64,000 bases of DNA from Lojkania enalia (GCA_010094045.1 ML986656.1:149238-213237), one strand, 5' to 3'; shown: positions 36,518 to 48,431, numbered from the stretch's first letter. Notes: generated by a model from the letters alone, not told the origin. Program-made: numbers and translations.

Positions 36518-37276
36518 ATGACTTGCAACATCATCAACACCCCGCTCTATCCAGAGCCACTTCCGCTCTATTCACGTCATGACCCAGACGCCGTGTCAGT
36601 TCATTCAGCTGCTCCCTCATACGTCTCCGAGACTCCAACGTACAACTCTACGCCCCATCGACAGAGCAATACTCCTACGCCTTCTTCCTCGCTTCTCCCC
36701 CCCGTCTCACCAAACCAGCAAACCCGTGGTCTTCCAGCTCCTCGATACGCTCCCGGATTCCAGTCGCGTGGGCATGGCTCCATGTCCGATCTGGACGTGC
36801 ACAATTTCAATATCAATAGCTGGAGTAGCACACGGACGAGCAACAACACCCGACAGTACCATGCAGTGGCCCGCCGACGTGCAAGTCAAGCTGCCAACAC
36901 CACCGCAATCCTTAACTCACTCAGCGCTGTACCCCCTCCTATGACGGGTAGCGGCAACAGATCCCCTAATGCATCCTCTACAAACGTGAGCACAAATACC
37001 TATCCGGTCCAAGTCGGGAGCTCCAGCGAGCCCCTCAATCCGCTCGAGGACCCTTACCTGGTTGGCGAAGAAGCAGCTAATCGTGCGAGGAGAGCAAGAG
37101 TTTACAGGGAAATGTGCTTGCGCGGAGAAGATACAGCCAACTACGAAAGTCGTAGCTGGGGCTTCATGTTGTCCCAAATGGCTGACTGGGAGGATAGGGA
37201 GAAGAGCTGGTCGAGCTTTAGAACGAGGGTCAGCCAGACAAAGCTTCTGGGTCGACGAATTGGCTTCCGAGCTTGA
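36518..37276 (+). CDS. Ascomycete-specific hypothetical protein
   Basis: Predicted 252 aa, single exon. The frame extends upstream to another ATG at 36320, but the sequence there is Cys/Ala-rich and unlike the rest, so the ATG at 36518 (MTCNIINTPLYPEP) is preferred. The N-terminal part is Pro/Ser/Tyr-rich: PLPLYSRHDPDAVSVHSAAP, SYVSETPTY and RYAPGFQSRGHG. The middle contains NFNINSWSST and RQYHAVARRRASQA. The C-terminus is a charged helical region: LEDPYLVGEEAANRARRARV, YREMCLRGED, SWGFMLSQMADWEDRE. No transmembrane segment or signal peptide and no catalytic motif. The motif pattern looks conserved in filamentous ascomycetes; function unknown. Confidence 0.72.
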   Translation: MTCNIINTPLYPEPLPLYSRHDPDAVSVHSAAPSYVSETPTYNSTPHRQSNTPTPSSSLLPPVSPNQQTRGLPAPRYAPGFQSRGHGSMSDLDVHNFNINSWSSTRTSNNTRQYHAVARRRASQAANTTAILNSLSAVPPPMTGSGNRSPNASSTNVSTNTYPVQVGSSSEPLNPLEDPYLVGEEAANRARRARVYREMCLRGEDTANYESRSWGFMLSQMADWEDREKSWSSFRTRVSQTKLLGRRIGFRA

Positions 37277-38796
37277 ATGGAGTCGATGGGAGACACGCGA
37301 CAGGGGGGTTGATTGGTCGCGTGGCGAGTGTTTCATTGGTCCACGGAACCAAGGTTAGAAGGATTACACGAGTCACGTGTACGATCTACACTAGCCCTGG
37401 GACTGGCTAGCAATGATGGCGAGTTCATCTGGAGTGAATATGGATTCCGGCGGTGCTACTCCTGCATTTACACTGGTGACAATTTACGTCGGGATGAACA
37501 ACATGATTTGGCGTCTGACTTCCACAATTCAGGCGTTGGAAACTTAACTTTACTTATTTTCGTACCGGGGCACATTAGAAGGAAAGCGGCTTCTTGGTTT
37601 CTGTGCCCCCTCTCACCTGTTCTCATAGTCGGACTCTGAGCTTACTCATCCGCAGTCCATTTCAATTTCCTTTCATAAGGCCGGTACTTCTACTTTCGGT
37701 TCTACTACATGCATTACCTGGTGTTCGGAAGGACAACCGGGCATGCCTCATACTAGGGACAGGTGTTCTTTTCTTTTTTGGGATTGTTTGGAGCGTGGCT
37801 TCTCTATTTAAACGAGGATGTAGAGCACACATTACATAGATAGCCTATCCAGGTCTCGGATATACAATACAATTCAACATAGCATATATAAAATGGTTGC
37901 ACTTCTCTCCCTCTGCCCTACCAAGTACATCCAAATAATCGACCACGGGACTTTTCAGGGATTGGCCACATGCACACCTTACGAGGTACCTACTTACAAG
38001 AGACATTTTGCATGATTACTAAAACTCCCTACTAGTTGTGCATGCTTCTAGCCCGCATGTGCATGGCACTGACCCCGGAGTTATTGTCCTATGGTCCGGC
38101 TCTCCGGTGTTCGGCTGTATAGTTGAATGAATAAGTCGCAAGTGTCGTATGCATGCGCTGCATGACTTATCGATATGGATGGATTGGGGGCGTGTGCCCC
38201 ACACTTGCTCAGGTCAACCTTGGGAGGGCTGTGTACCAATTCATCTACCCCGCATCACGCGAGCATTGTGATTTGGGAAGGGGGGAATATTGGGTGGGCT
38301 TGTGGTTTGCGAATGGCTGATGGGGTAGCTGGGTGGCGGTGGTTGCATAGTTGGGCAGAGTGTGGGTTCGCCTTGTTTTGCTGGGTGATAGTATTGGCTA
38401 GTGGAGTGTACGTTGAGTACGGGAAAGTCACGGAAATAATACGGGGAGAGTGAGTTAGACTTAGGCTGAAAATGGGTGAGTCTCTGCGGCTGTACATGTT
38501 TTGCTGCTAGACCGGAGGTTTCGCTCCGTTTAGGGTGCGACTGCAGGAATTAATAGTACCGAGCTGGGCTGGGATGCCCTACACCTGTTTCACGGGGAGG
38601 TATACAGGCGTTGCATTTTAAATGGTCTTACTGTTGTCTCATAAACCTGATTCTTTGTTTGCGTCGAACACTAATTAAAACTATATTACACCCATCGACT
38701 CCGCCATCGATAATACCATGATCGAATGTAGAATATGTCAATACTGCAATTCTATTCGTCAGGTTTTCCCTTCCTGGAATACGCCTACTATATTAA
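37277..38796. other. Intergenic, no gene seen
   Basis: 1.5 kb between a plus-strand gene end and a minus-strand gene end. Open frames (37313-37639, 38175-38453) lack motifs and splice support. Confidence 0.5.
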
Positions 38797-39890
38797 TTAC
38801 AGCCTCTTAGCCTCCCGTTGCGCCTTCCTCAGAGCCCGTCTCCGGATGTCCTCATGCATACTCCTATTTATATTTACGAGGAACCTAGTCCTCTCGCCCA
38901 CAAATGTGGAGAGGAACCAATGCATCAATCCATGGCTCCAGTAGGGAGTGCTTGTCCAGGCAATGCCTTGTGCACCGCCTGGTTGTCCGATCTTGCCGAG
39001 AACGGCCTTGACAAATTGCTTCGGGTTGGGGACCAAAGCAGATGATTTTCGGATCTTGGACATGGCGGTTGTTACAAGGTGAGACTGGATGCACTGCACC
39101 AGAACGCCATGCTGCTCGAGCTCGGAGGCAAGTGCTGTGGACCATTGTTGGAGGAAGGCTTTGCTGCCAGAGTAGGTTGCAAGCAAGGGCGTTGGGAAGG
39201 CACCGCCGAAGGAAGCCATGGTGAGGATAAGACCACGCTTGCGAGAGATCATGCCCGGGACGATCATCTGAGTTACGCGGAGGGTAGCCAGGCAGTTGAT
39301 CATGATGATATCCGTCATCTCCTTCTGCTCAGTCTCGGCAAAGGGTACCGGTATGGAGTGACTAAGCCCAACATTATTTATCAGGATGCTTATATCAAGT
39401 CCCTCAATCAGCTTTCTCAGCCCAGTGTAGTCAGAATCGAGGTTTTGCGCAAAGTCCATGGCGAAGGTTTTCGTAGAGATCTTATCGCCATATCTGGAGG
39501 CGATTTCAGAGGTCAGAGAAGTGAGCTTGGATTCGGTGCGGGAGACGAGGATGAGATTATAGCCTTTTGCTGCGAGCGCAAGCGCGAATTCCTTGCCGAT
39601 ACCGTCGGAGGCGCCGGTAATGAGGGCCCAAGAGCCTTTGGGTCCAAATTGAGTGAGCTACAATCACAGTTAGACTAGACATTGAAAAAGGCCACGTTGT
39701 ATTTCGAAGTACATACTGAGGTACCCGGAAGAACGAATAGGCTTAGCAGCACTGAAAGGAAGCCAAAGAGGGGCTTGAGGACAGTCAAGGCGCCCACGAG
39801 AAATACACCAAGTACAAACTTCTTTGCGATTGGAGACTGCGCATCCATCATGCCTCCGATAGTCTCGGAGAGTTTCGCAATACTCTCCAT
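38797..39890 (-). CDS. ifa38: Very-long-chain 3-oxoacyl-CoA reductase
   Basis: A 344-aa ER-membrane short-chain dehydrogenase performing the first reduction of the fatty-acid elongation cycle (yeast Ifa38/YBR159w), needed for sphingolipid precursors. Exons on the minus strand: 39890-39717 and 39657-38797, with a 59-bp intron. A hydrophobic N-terminal anchor (residues about 25-57, [19 protein letters not shown]) precedes the Rossmann fold: T72-G-A-S-D-G-I-G79 for NADPH, INNVG, active-site S207 in MASFGG, and Y220-S-G-S-K224. The C-terminal KAQREAKRL is basic and resembles an ER-retention tail. Head to head with uS17, sharing 225 bp. Confidence 0.94.
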
Positions 39891-40115
39891 GGTGAAATAT
39901 AGAAAGGATGAGAGTTGAAGGGGCTCCCAACCCAAATATTTGTTGATGCGGAAGTGAGACCAACTTTGTACGTTCACTCGGCCCTAGTGATCTAGTCCTG
40001 ACTAGCACTAGCGCATTTGCCAAGCCCACACCTAGGGGCTAAGCGAGGCAGGAAAGCACACTTTTGATTCTATCGCCAGCTTCACCTTCAATCGACAACA
40101 TATCCCGCCGCAATC
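39891..40115. promoter_or_regulatory. Bidirectional promoter, ifa38 and uS17 genes
   Basis: Only 225 bp separate the two start codons. Four CTAG tetranucleotides lie at 39984, 39992, 40002 and 40008. A pyrimidine stretch precedes the uS17 start. Confidence 0.6.
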
Positions 40116-40804
40116 ATGGCCACCGAACTCACGTACGCATCGCCCTTTTGGCATCATTATACAATTTACTGATTAATTTTACAGAGTCCAGTCCGAGCGC
40201 GCCTACCAGAAGCAGGTACATTCTTCTCGACAACAGTGATGTCGTAGACTCTCAATATACTAATTATATTCTCTCTAGCCACACATCTTTCAGAACCACA
40301 AGGTCGGCGGGCCCCGCAAGAACACGCGGAATAAGCGATGGTACAAGGACATTGGACTGGGCTTCCGTACGCCTAAGACAGCCATTGAGGGCTCCTACAT
40401 CGACAAGAAATGCCCGTTCACCGGTCTTGTGTCGATTCGCGGTCGTATCCTTACTGGAACTGTTGTTTCCACCAAGATGCATCGTACGTGAAATTCTCAT
40501 CTTTTCACGCCAGCCTAAGGAACTTTTTGTGGGATATGGAATTTGGTTAGCTTGGCAAGTGCTCATGGGAATAATAGGTACCCTGATTATCCGCCGTGAA
40601 TACCTCCACTTCATCCCCAAATACGCCCGTTATGAGAAGCGCCACAAGAACCTTGCCGCCCACGTCTCCCCCGCCTTCCGTGTCGAGCCCGGTGACCAGG
40701 TTGTTGTTGGCCAGTGTCGACCGCTCTCCAAGACCGTCCGATTCAACGTCCTCCGTGTGCTCCCCAGGACCGGCAAGGCCGTCAAGCAGTTCACCAAGTT
40801 TTAA
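40116..40804 (+). CDS. rps11: Cytosolic 40S ribosomal protein uS17 (S11)
   Basis: 159 aa in four exons: 40116-40132, 40185-40215, 40279-40483, 40578-40804. Introns of 52, 63 and 94 bp cluster at the 5' end, the usual layout for fungal ribosomal protein genes. The protein reads [23 protein letters not shown], then [19 protein letters not shown] and [16 protein letters not shown]; the core ribosomal S17 motif lies in exon 4 ([20 protein letters not shown]). It ends KAVKQFTKF. Essential for the small ribosomal subunit. Confidence 0.97.
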
Positions 40805-41910
40805 GTTAACGGTTTGCATGTATGGGATGGACTTGGGCAAAAGTCGTGATTGTAGGGAGGACAGAAGGAAGAGGTCAGGTCAAGCTCTGCATATGGGTTC
40901 GGGAATATTGGAGTCCTATGGGCCATGTATGTTTCTGCAGTTCTATGATCAATAAAAGCCCTTGGTGGGCTGAAAGGTGCCACTAAGGCAGGTCAAAAGT
41001 ACAATTAAATGGACCTTATGAAGCGCGATGTGATTATACTAAGACTGCCTGCAAGTTGAACGGCTACTTTCCTCGCCCCGTCTCGCCCTGTAGGTTAACA
41101 CCCCATCAGCAATGTATAAACCCCCTCTAAAGCCTAGGATCGTACTGATCAACTACTTTACACAAATTCCATTTCCAGAAAATGCCCTTCCTAAAGTATA
41201 TTCGTAATCCATAACGCCCCGGGGATCTTTTGGAATATCTCCCTACCACGTCAGGGGAATCGGTCTAAGATATATCGGTACCATTCCCGGTTTGCTTGCA
41301 TTATCGGCCTCGCCTCGCGGCAGTGCTCTCCTGTAAGAGACATCATTTATAAGGAGGCATAAAAACCGAAATGCCGCTAGGGAAGCGTAATCTCTCTCAA
41401 AGCTGATTATCGCCATAGTTATTCCAGCCTCCGAATAGCACGTATAGAGACTTTGGTAGCAGCCCAGAACGTTTATATGGAATACATATTTCAATACAGT
41501 GGAATTGTTCAGTTGCCAAATGTTCAAATAAAAGAAAAATAAAAAAAAAAATATAATTTTTAATTTTTTCTTTTTTTTTTTTTTTTTTTCGAATCTATTC
41601 TCAAACGCATTTAATTGCGACAACAATGATGCATAGCGCACATTTCACATGGACACCCACGTGACTCCGCATTCCAACAAATCCATAGTATGTTTCATAC
41701 CTTTGCCGTTCCCGCCAAATTATTTGAGAGGCGTGGAGATAGACCCATGCGGATTCTGAATCTGCGTTGTTGTACATTTCTTGGGTATCTTGTTGTTCGG
41801 AAACTTTGTGACTGTGATGATATATACTTTTGAACTGGTGGTGGTAGAAGGTCTGAGGATGGGCTAGCGGGTAATTATATGTGTATGAGTGATGGTGGTT
41901 GTGCCTCGGA
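40805..41910. other. Intergenic with A/T homopolymers
   Basis: Convergent 3' flanks of uS17 and the Thr-rich secreted protein. A frame of 132 codons on the minus strand (41243-41641) crosses the poly-A/T tract and is not credible as a gene. Confidence 0.5.
41541..41589. repeat. A-run and T-run cluster
   Basis: An A11 run at 41541 and a T19 run at 41571-41589, separated by AT-rich sequence. Confidence 0.85.
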
Positions 41911-42964
41911 CTAAGCTATATGATGTCGGGGTTGGAGCCTCAGTAGTCGAGGTTGTGGTTGGGTGTCGAAGGCCGTGGAGGTTTCTAGGGAATGTCAGTG
42001 GGACGAAATGAATGAAAATTGAGAGATAAGAGAACCAAAAAAATGTGTGAACAGGGAGGAAGCATACCAGTAGTCGTGGTAGAAGCCGAGATAACAACCG
42101 TGCTTGTGCATACTGTTGAGACTTGAACCGGGTTGCAGTTCGGCTGCTCGTATCCAGGTGGCGGACGATCGCCCAGTGCTGCAGGTACAGCATCTGCCTG
42201 CCTCTTGTCGAGACCGTGTCGCTTGTGGCCTTTGAGACATGTCACTGTCGTGGTGACTCTGGTAATTGAGATGGCGTACTTGGTGAATGGTTTAGGTGTA
42301 ATAGTAGATATCTTCGTTGTCGTAACCTCTAGCATATACTGTCCGATATCCTGTTATCGATGTCACGGTGACCTCTGCAGGGGTTGTCGTCGTGGTCTCA
42401 GTCGCCGAGAGTATCGACGTCGATGCTTCGTCTCGTTAACCTTCACCTCAATGATCTAATTTGCTGTTCCAACTTACTAGTTGTCTCTGCAGAAGTAGTG
42501 GTCTGCATCATAGTGGCGTCCGTACTTGTCACAGTACTTTGATGAATCTGCGTATAAAATGCGTTCCTAGTCCAAAAGCAATCCGGATTGCTCGCTCTCG
42601 CCGTAACATACAGCCTCTGCGTGACGATATTACCGTACGGGATATTCGTTAGTGGGATGTCAAATTTCATCGTGACAGTGTTGCGAGCATCACTCTGAAA
42701 AATGCTTTGTTGAAAACCTCTGTAGATTCTTTGGACACTGTCCGTGTCTCGGAACGTGACGCGCGCGTTGACGACAAGGTCCGAATCCCTTGTTGACGCT
42801 GGTGCGAAGAGGATTAGAAGGCAGTCGGGATTATTAGGATCGGTATTGCATATACCCTGCGTATAGTCAAAGTAGTAGGGGCGTTGGAGGGGATAAGACT
42901 GAGCGTTAGTCGTGGCGAGGAATTTGGAAAGGAGAAGTGTTGCTAGAAGGCTGAGAAGCACCAT
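41911..42964 (-). CDS. Thr-rich secreted protein, gene structure uncertain
   Basis: Exon 1 (42964-42478) is clear: a signal peptide MVLLSLLATLLLSKFLATTNA, then YPLQRPYYFDYTQGICNTDPN and about 140 residues of a beta-rich-looking domain ending in a Thr/Ser run. An in-frame three-exon model exists: 42964-42478, 42328-42068, 41984-41911 (273 aa). It includes RQADAVPAALGD after a KR dibasic (Kex2-type) site, and GYEQPNCNPVQVSTVCTSTV. However, this model skips a strongly coding-looking Thr-rich stretch (42430-42330, ATETTTTTPAEVTV) that lies in another frame, and the Thr-rich end (TTSTTEAPTPTSY) also sits out of frame. Either a one-base indel has broken the gene or an intron is missed. Such proteins are extracellular or wall-associated; function unknown. 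Confidence 0.55.
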
Positions 42965-44629
42965 AGTGGTTTAGAAGGTATGTTCGACTGGGGGTATTAT
43001 CAAATATTGAAGAGAGGGGGAATAGTATTTTTGGGCTTGAGACTACCATCGCTTCTTTATAGTCCATTGAGAAATTCTCTTCATTCTTCCCGCTGAACAT
43101 CACCTGCATCGTTGTCATCTGAATTCATTGCGGTCCTGTAGAGCACAAATAGTGGCCGACTAGACACGAATGGTAGAGCAAAGGGTTCCGTGAGCACGGT
43201 CATGAGTATAAGGTGGCTGTCTGAATGGTATTTCCCATTGTTAAAAATCATCCACAAGTATCCCAAGCCCCCGCGTCTCCATTAGTCTTCTTTCCTGATT
43301 TGCAAGGGTTTGTAGCCTTAGATTTTACTCGGGACACCTCATGATAGGGTTTAAGGCGGCAGAATTGCATTATCGGGAACGCTACTTCTGCAGCCTCAAA
43401 GCCCTCTCGGGCTGAATATAAAATGATGCTTGCTCAACTAATAGGGAGGCAAACTAAGCGATACAGTAACAAAAAGCATGCTGAGGATTAGACTTACGTT
43501 GAGTGGACACTTAGAGAGGTCTGTTAGAAATATTGGCTTCGCTGCTACGAGTACGAGGGCAAGGGTGTGAAAGGTCGAGATGCCAAAGACCGCAGCGTTA
43601 ATGAGCCACTAGGAAGCTTAAGAAAGGCTTATAGCAACAGGACAATGTATGTGATGGAAGGGCATAAGCAATATAAGAATAGACGCATGTATAATTACAG
43701 TTGCAAAGTGAACGGATACAAAATTAATGGATAATGAATAGGTAAGAGGATAAAAGAGATTATTAGTCAAATAGACTTGATGGTAGTGAATATCTAGTTC
43801 TATTTTGTAGTGATGGTTTTCAGACAACGCAAGCCACATGAAGCCATCTTCCAAGCTGTGACAACTTACCGATAGCCCGAGCAATGGAATTTCTGAAATG
43901 CGTGAAGCTATTCCTTATCAATGGTTCAACAACGCATTTGATTCGTGTAATGTAAACTGAACAGTAAGCTACTCTCGTGGCCACCTCTAGGAGGATTAGG
44001 GTATACTGACTGTTGAGTTAAATATATCCACAACTTCGTGAAATGCTTTGGTTTTAAGTTTTCTCCATGAGTATCAGCACATTGATTCGAAAGTTGCCAG
44101 TGTTTGAGCCGGGATCGGGCGAATGAATCCCAACTCTCCCCGGGTGACCTGGCATTCAACAATACCATTGTTTTAGTTCTGTCTTAGAAATTAGGCTAGA
44201 GAAAATGGAAGGGTCGTGGTATCGTAAGCAAAGATTACAAAATATCATGTGAATGTCTAGATCATTTATGTTCTTCGCTGGATTTGCGCGGCTCATGTTG
44301 CAGGCCTAGTATACTCTGCGAGTATGAACCTGGCTGAAGGTAGCAGACCTGGCTGAAACGTCTAGAAGAAATAATATACTTTCAGAATGGTAATGTGTCA
44401 TTTAATTCATTCGTCCTCGAAGCGGAATAATTAGAAAGATCTATAGAGGACGCTAATGTAGCAAGAAAGAGATCAAACAAACACGAAGAGTACGTAGTAC
44501 AAGCTAAAAAAGAAGTTTGTCTTAGCGCCAAGCACTGACCACTAGCTTCTGCAACTTCCTCTGGGATCTTGAACTTCTCAAAAAGTATATAAACACACGA
44601 CCGCAGGCCAATCGACATCCAAAACCACG
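42965..44629. other. AT-rich intergenic region, no gene seen
   Basis: 1.6 kb with only short AT-rich frames. A TATATAAA element lies at 44585-44592, about 40 bp before the Erg28 start codon. Confidence 0.5.
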
Positions 44630-45184
44630 ATGTCGTCCGCCTTTGCACACTACCTTCCACCTTTTGAGGGTCTGCTGCCCAAATGGCTGCTCTTGGTAGG
44701 TTTCCTAATAGTATACGAGCGCATAGAGCTAGGATGAGCTAAGAAATGATCAAAGGTCGCAGTAATCTCCATTGGAAACTCCATCCAAGCCTACAACACT
44801 CTAACCTACACCTACCGCGTCTACAACCCCAACCACCCCTATCTACCCCCGCACATCGCGGCCCCCGGCTCGACCACCAACACCACCATCTCGAAAGCCT
44901 CTGAGCAGATCCCGTCAGAGGTGACGCCGCTTTCTGCGCGCAAGTTTGGCACGTGGACGTTTCTGACAAGTATTGTGAGGTTGTATGCGGCGTATAATAT
45001 TACAGATAAGCGGTTCTATACCCTGGGTATGTTGACGTATGTCGTTGCGTTTGGGCATTTTATGAGCGAGTGGTTGGTGTTCAAGACAACTAGATGGGGC
45101 GCTCCGCTTGCGGGACCAATCGTTATTAGCACAGTTAGCTTGGTGTGGATGTGGACTCAGTATGATTATTATATTCAGGGTTGA
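44630..45184 (+). CDS. erg28: Ergosterol biosynthesis scaffold Erg28
   Basis: A 164-aa ER membrane protein that tethers the sterol C-4 demethylase complex (Erg25, Erg26, Erg27). Exons 44630-44695 and 44756-45184, with a 60-bp intron. Four hydrophobic segments: one over KWLLLVAVISIGNSIQ spanning the splice junction, one over FGTWTFLTSIVRLYAAYN, one over YTLGMLTYVVAFGHFMSEW and the last over AGPIVISTVSLVWMWTQY. The family signature TYTYRVYN followed by ARKFGTWT is present. An extra Pro/Thr/Ser-rich loop of about 35 residues lies between helices 1 and 2. Short conserved C-terminus YDYYIQG. Length fits the family. Confidence 0.95.
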
Positions 45185-45661
45185 GAGATGGGCTGAGGAT
45201 GGGGAAAGGCGTTTTGGTTTGGGAATAGGGGGCGCTATCTGGGTATGGCAAATATGGAGGCACTATAGATGATGGTTGTAAATTAGGGAGCAATTAACTT
45301 GGAAGCTCAATGACGCTTCCGAGACCTCAGGATCGAGGTATTATTCCCGGAACGACTCGTTATCAGAGGGCAAGTTTGCATGATTAAGTTGAAGCGGCTG
45401 GGCTGCTATTTCGAGAATTGCATGCGTTCGGACTTCTTAATATTTAATCTAGAGGATGGGGCCGTTTGTCACGCTTATAAAGAGCCGAGTGGTCAAATTA
45501 AGAGACAATACTCCTTCGTCTCTATAATGTGATTGTGGGTATTTGTGCCGTACATGCTGTCTACCAAGTCCTCCAAATCCCCATGCTGTCTATTATATAC
45601 AAGAAGCCAAAAATCAACCCAAGTTGACCTCTCCGTGCCATGCATCTAAATCCTATGAAGT
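45185..45661. other. Convergent 3' flanks
   Basis: 477 bp between Erg28 (+) and the uridylyltransferase (-). No gene recognised. Confidence 0.5.
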
Positions 45662-46971
45662 CTAGAGTTTCTTGCGGTACAATTCTCCGCCACATCCGCG
45701 TAGTCGCTCGGCGGCCTGCTCGGGAGTGATGTCGCGTTGCGGCTCAGCCAGCATTTCATAACCGACCTGAAACTTTCGGACGGTTGCACTGCGCAGCAAC
45801 GGCGGGTAGAAGTGGATGTGGAAGTGGCTCGCTTCAATCTCTTCTTGCGTTGCATTAAGAGGGGCTTGATGCAATCCCATACCTAGTATATTCAGCAACA
45901 TACTTTTAGACGTTGGCGGGTGTAACATACTGTACGGAAACTGTGTCTCGAACAAGTTGTCGTATCGCCTCGTAATCTCCACAATAGCCTCCGCTAGCGA
46001 AGCCCGCTCCTTGTCGTTAAAGTCCACTAAAGCTCGCTTATGCTGTTTGCTCACAATCATGATCTCGAATGGCCAGACAGCCCAGTATGGGACACCAGCC
46101 CAGAATGATTCGTTCTCGAATACCGTCCTCTCCTTCTCTTTTGACTCCAAGTCTGCGTAGTCTACCAAAAGATGTGAGCCATTGTTTTCTAGCCTATACT
46201 TCTTCAATTGCTCAAGTTCAATCTTAGGCTCTTCAGGTAATGAGGTTGTTGTCCATATCTGGCCGTGAGGGTGAGGATTAGAGCAGCCCATGGTCGTTCC
46301 CTTGTTCTCGAAGATCTGCATATACCGGTACGGGTGATTTGGTTTTGTCAGATCATCTTGTCCTAATGGCGCTATTGACAATGCGTTAGCGGCTTGCATA
46401 AGCGGCGAGCCTGGGTTCAGATGCATGGTGTAGAGGTTTGTCCAGGTCTCGATAATGGGAATAATCTCGGCTGGCTTCATGTCTGCTAGAGTGAGGTGGT
46501 GAGAAGGCGAAAAGGTAATGACATAGCATTTTCCGGTGACAGCCTCTGCGCGGAGCAACCGGGTAGCAAGGCCATCATTCTTACGCTCAGGATGGTATTC
46601 CTCTTGATCTTCCTTAACGGCGCTGAAATCATTAACGAAGACGAAGGTCCGTTCGAACTTGGGGTTCTGCTGGCCCAGATTCCTCTTGTTTCCGGGACAT
46701 AGATAGCACTGTCACGTGTAAGCGTTGGACTGGTCGGGCATTTGATATCAGACCGAATGCCTACTTCTGGGTCATATTCGGGAAGTGTGGTCTTGGAAGG
46801 CGATTCCTGAAGGCCCCTGAAGAGATTCAGTTTCTAGGGATATGCGTATTTCACTGTTGCAGCCACTCACTGCCATGGTCGCTTGTTGCGGTGCGGCGAG
46901 ACCAGCACCCAGCTTCCTCTCAGCAGGTTCAAACGGCGGTGGGATATGTCGTTTAAAATGGGCTCCGACAT
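45662..46971 (-). CDS. gal7: Galactose-1-phosphate uridylyltransferase
   Basis: A 383-aa Leloir-pathway enzyme that exchanges UMP between UDP-glucose and galactose 1-phosphate. Exons on the minus strand: 46971-46871, 46816-46765, 46708-45931, 45882-45662. The zinc-site pair C52-Y-L-C55 (CYLCPGNKR) sits at the start of exon 3; the active-site motif H197-P-H199-G-Q in SNPHPHGQ carries the nucleophilic histidine H199. Further landmarks are [20 protein letters not shown] and, after the last intron, [10 protein letters not shown] and [14 protein letters not shown]. The N-terminus [23 protein letters not shown] is typical. Galactokinase and epimerase genes are not adjacent, unlike in yeast. The first intron acceptor is the second AG; an earlier TAG lies 15 bp upstream. 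Confidence 0.96.
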
Positions 46972-47345
46972 GGCGAACACGCTACAGACACACGCTCTAG
47001 ATTAGGGGAGATCCCGTTATTTAACTCGCAGAAAGCCACCACGGCAAGTGAATGGTGGAGCGCTGGCATGGGTTAAATATATTGGGTAGTGACGCCAGCC
47101 GCGCAGGGTCGTCGCCGCTAGCAGAAACAAGCTTCGTGCTGGTGCGGACACCTTACGCTGTACAGAGACCGATCCGCCGACGCCCGGAATAAGTGCACAG
47201 CCGTCGAAAGCTGGCCTCTCAAGCAGCCTTAGAGCCTCATCAATTGCTAGCCATCTCCCCTCCCCCCAGCTGCCGATTGGAGCTAGCCTGCCCTTCTCCA
47301 GCGACAATATTCCGTGAATCGGCGCCTTCATCGGAACCATCAAGC
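46972..47345. promoter_or_regulatory. Divergent promoter, gal7 and Yip-family gene
   Basis: 374 bp between two start codons on opposite strands. No distinct regulator site claimed. Confidence 0.5.
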
Positions 47346-48431
47346 ATGGCGGCAATGATGCCTAGTGCGAGCACCGCGAATGCCACCCCATATGACGACG
47401 ACGCGGTGGAACGGGACCTGATCGACCCTGACGATGGTGCGAGCCGACCTGCCCGCGCGGCCTTGCAGCTGCTGTTAGATGTGCTAATAATCAGGCGCAA
47501 TAGCTACCCTGGACGACCTAGATGACCCCCTCCAGCCCACCTCGGACCGCGCCCCCCTCACAGGAAACATCCAGTCGAGACCCCAGGCCGGCGCAAGCAC
47601 CCAAAGCTACCTAACCAACACCATCGGCGGCGAGGACCGCCGCGCCCCGACCAACACTATCGACGAGACGGTATGGCAGACACTGTCGCGGGATCTGTTC
47701 GCCATTTGGGAGAAGATGAAGCAGGTCCTATGGCCCAAGTACCTGCTCGGTGGCATGATGCAACGCGGTGGTGGCATTGGAGCTGCAGAGCGCGGCGAGG
47801 GTGATGGCTTCGGCGGGGGTTTTAGGAATCTAGCTGGCCGATGGCCGGATGCAGATGTCATACTGCAAGGGGGCATGAGTGAAGGGCTGCGAGATTGGGA
47901 TCTGTGGTACGTCTATAGCAGTCGGCAGCTCTTGACAGCTGGCCTCGGCGCGAGGATTTTTGTTGACCGGTCATAGGGGCCCTCTCGTTTTCTGCCTTCT
48001 TCTGAGTCTGTTCCTATCCAAGGGCGCAAAGGATGACCAAAGAGAGCTTGTATTCTCTGGCATATTCGCCATGGTCTGGATAGGGGAGGCGGTGGTAACG
48101 CTGCAGATCAGATTACTCGGGGGTAACATGTGAGTACTTGCATATTGCCTAGAGACGCGGGCCACGATCTAACAGATGTAGTTCCTTCTTCCAGTCCGTC
48201 TCCGTCATTGGTTACACGCTGTTCCCGCTCGTCATCGCCTCCCTCCTCAGCGCGGTCGGACTCCACCCGATCCCCAGGATACCCATCTATATCATTCTCG
48301 CAGCCTGGTCATTAGCAGCGGGAGTCAGCATCATGGGGGGATCAGGAGTTGTCCGGAATCGCGTTGGAATTGCAGTATACCCTCTGCTTGTGTTTTACAT
48401 TGCGCTTGGCTGCATCTGCTTCATCAGCTAG
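47346..48431 (+). CDS. Yip1-domain Golgi membrane protein (Yip4/YIPF6-like)
   Basis: A 303-aa multi-span protein of the Yip1 family, which acts with Rab GTPases in ER-Golgi membrane traffic. Exons: 47346-47436, 47495-47906, 47977-48129, 48176-48431, with introns of 58, 70 and 46 bp. A hydrophilic N-terminus (acidic, LDDLDDPLQPTSDRAPL) leads to TIDETVWQTLSRDLFAIWEKM and the basic KQVLWPKYL just before the membrane region. A Gly-rich insert (MMQRGGGIGAAERGEGDGFG) follows. Five hydrophobic segments: WGPLVFCLLLSLFL, IFAMVWIGEAVVTLQ, SVIGYTLFPLVIASLL, PIYIILAAWSLAAGVS and AVYPLLVFYIALGCICFI. The order DLWGPL and GGNISFF-like junction match Yip4/YIPF6 rather than Yip1 itself. Confidence 0.9.

Noticed and set aside
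39079..39678. 199-codon plus-strand open frame
   Set aside because: Antisense to the well-supported short-chain reductase exon with intact catalytic motifs.
45662..48431. GAL gene cluster
   Set aside because: Only the uridylyltransferase is present; the divergent neighbour is a Yip-family membrane protein, not galactokinase or epimerase.
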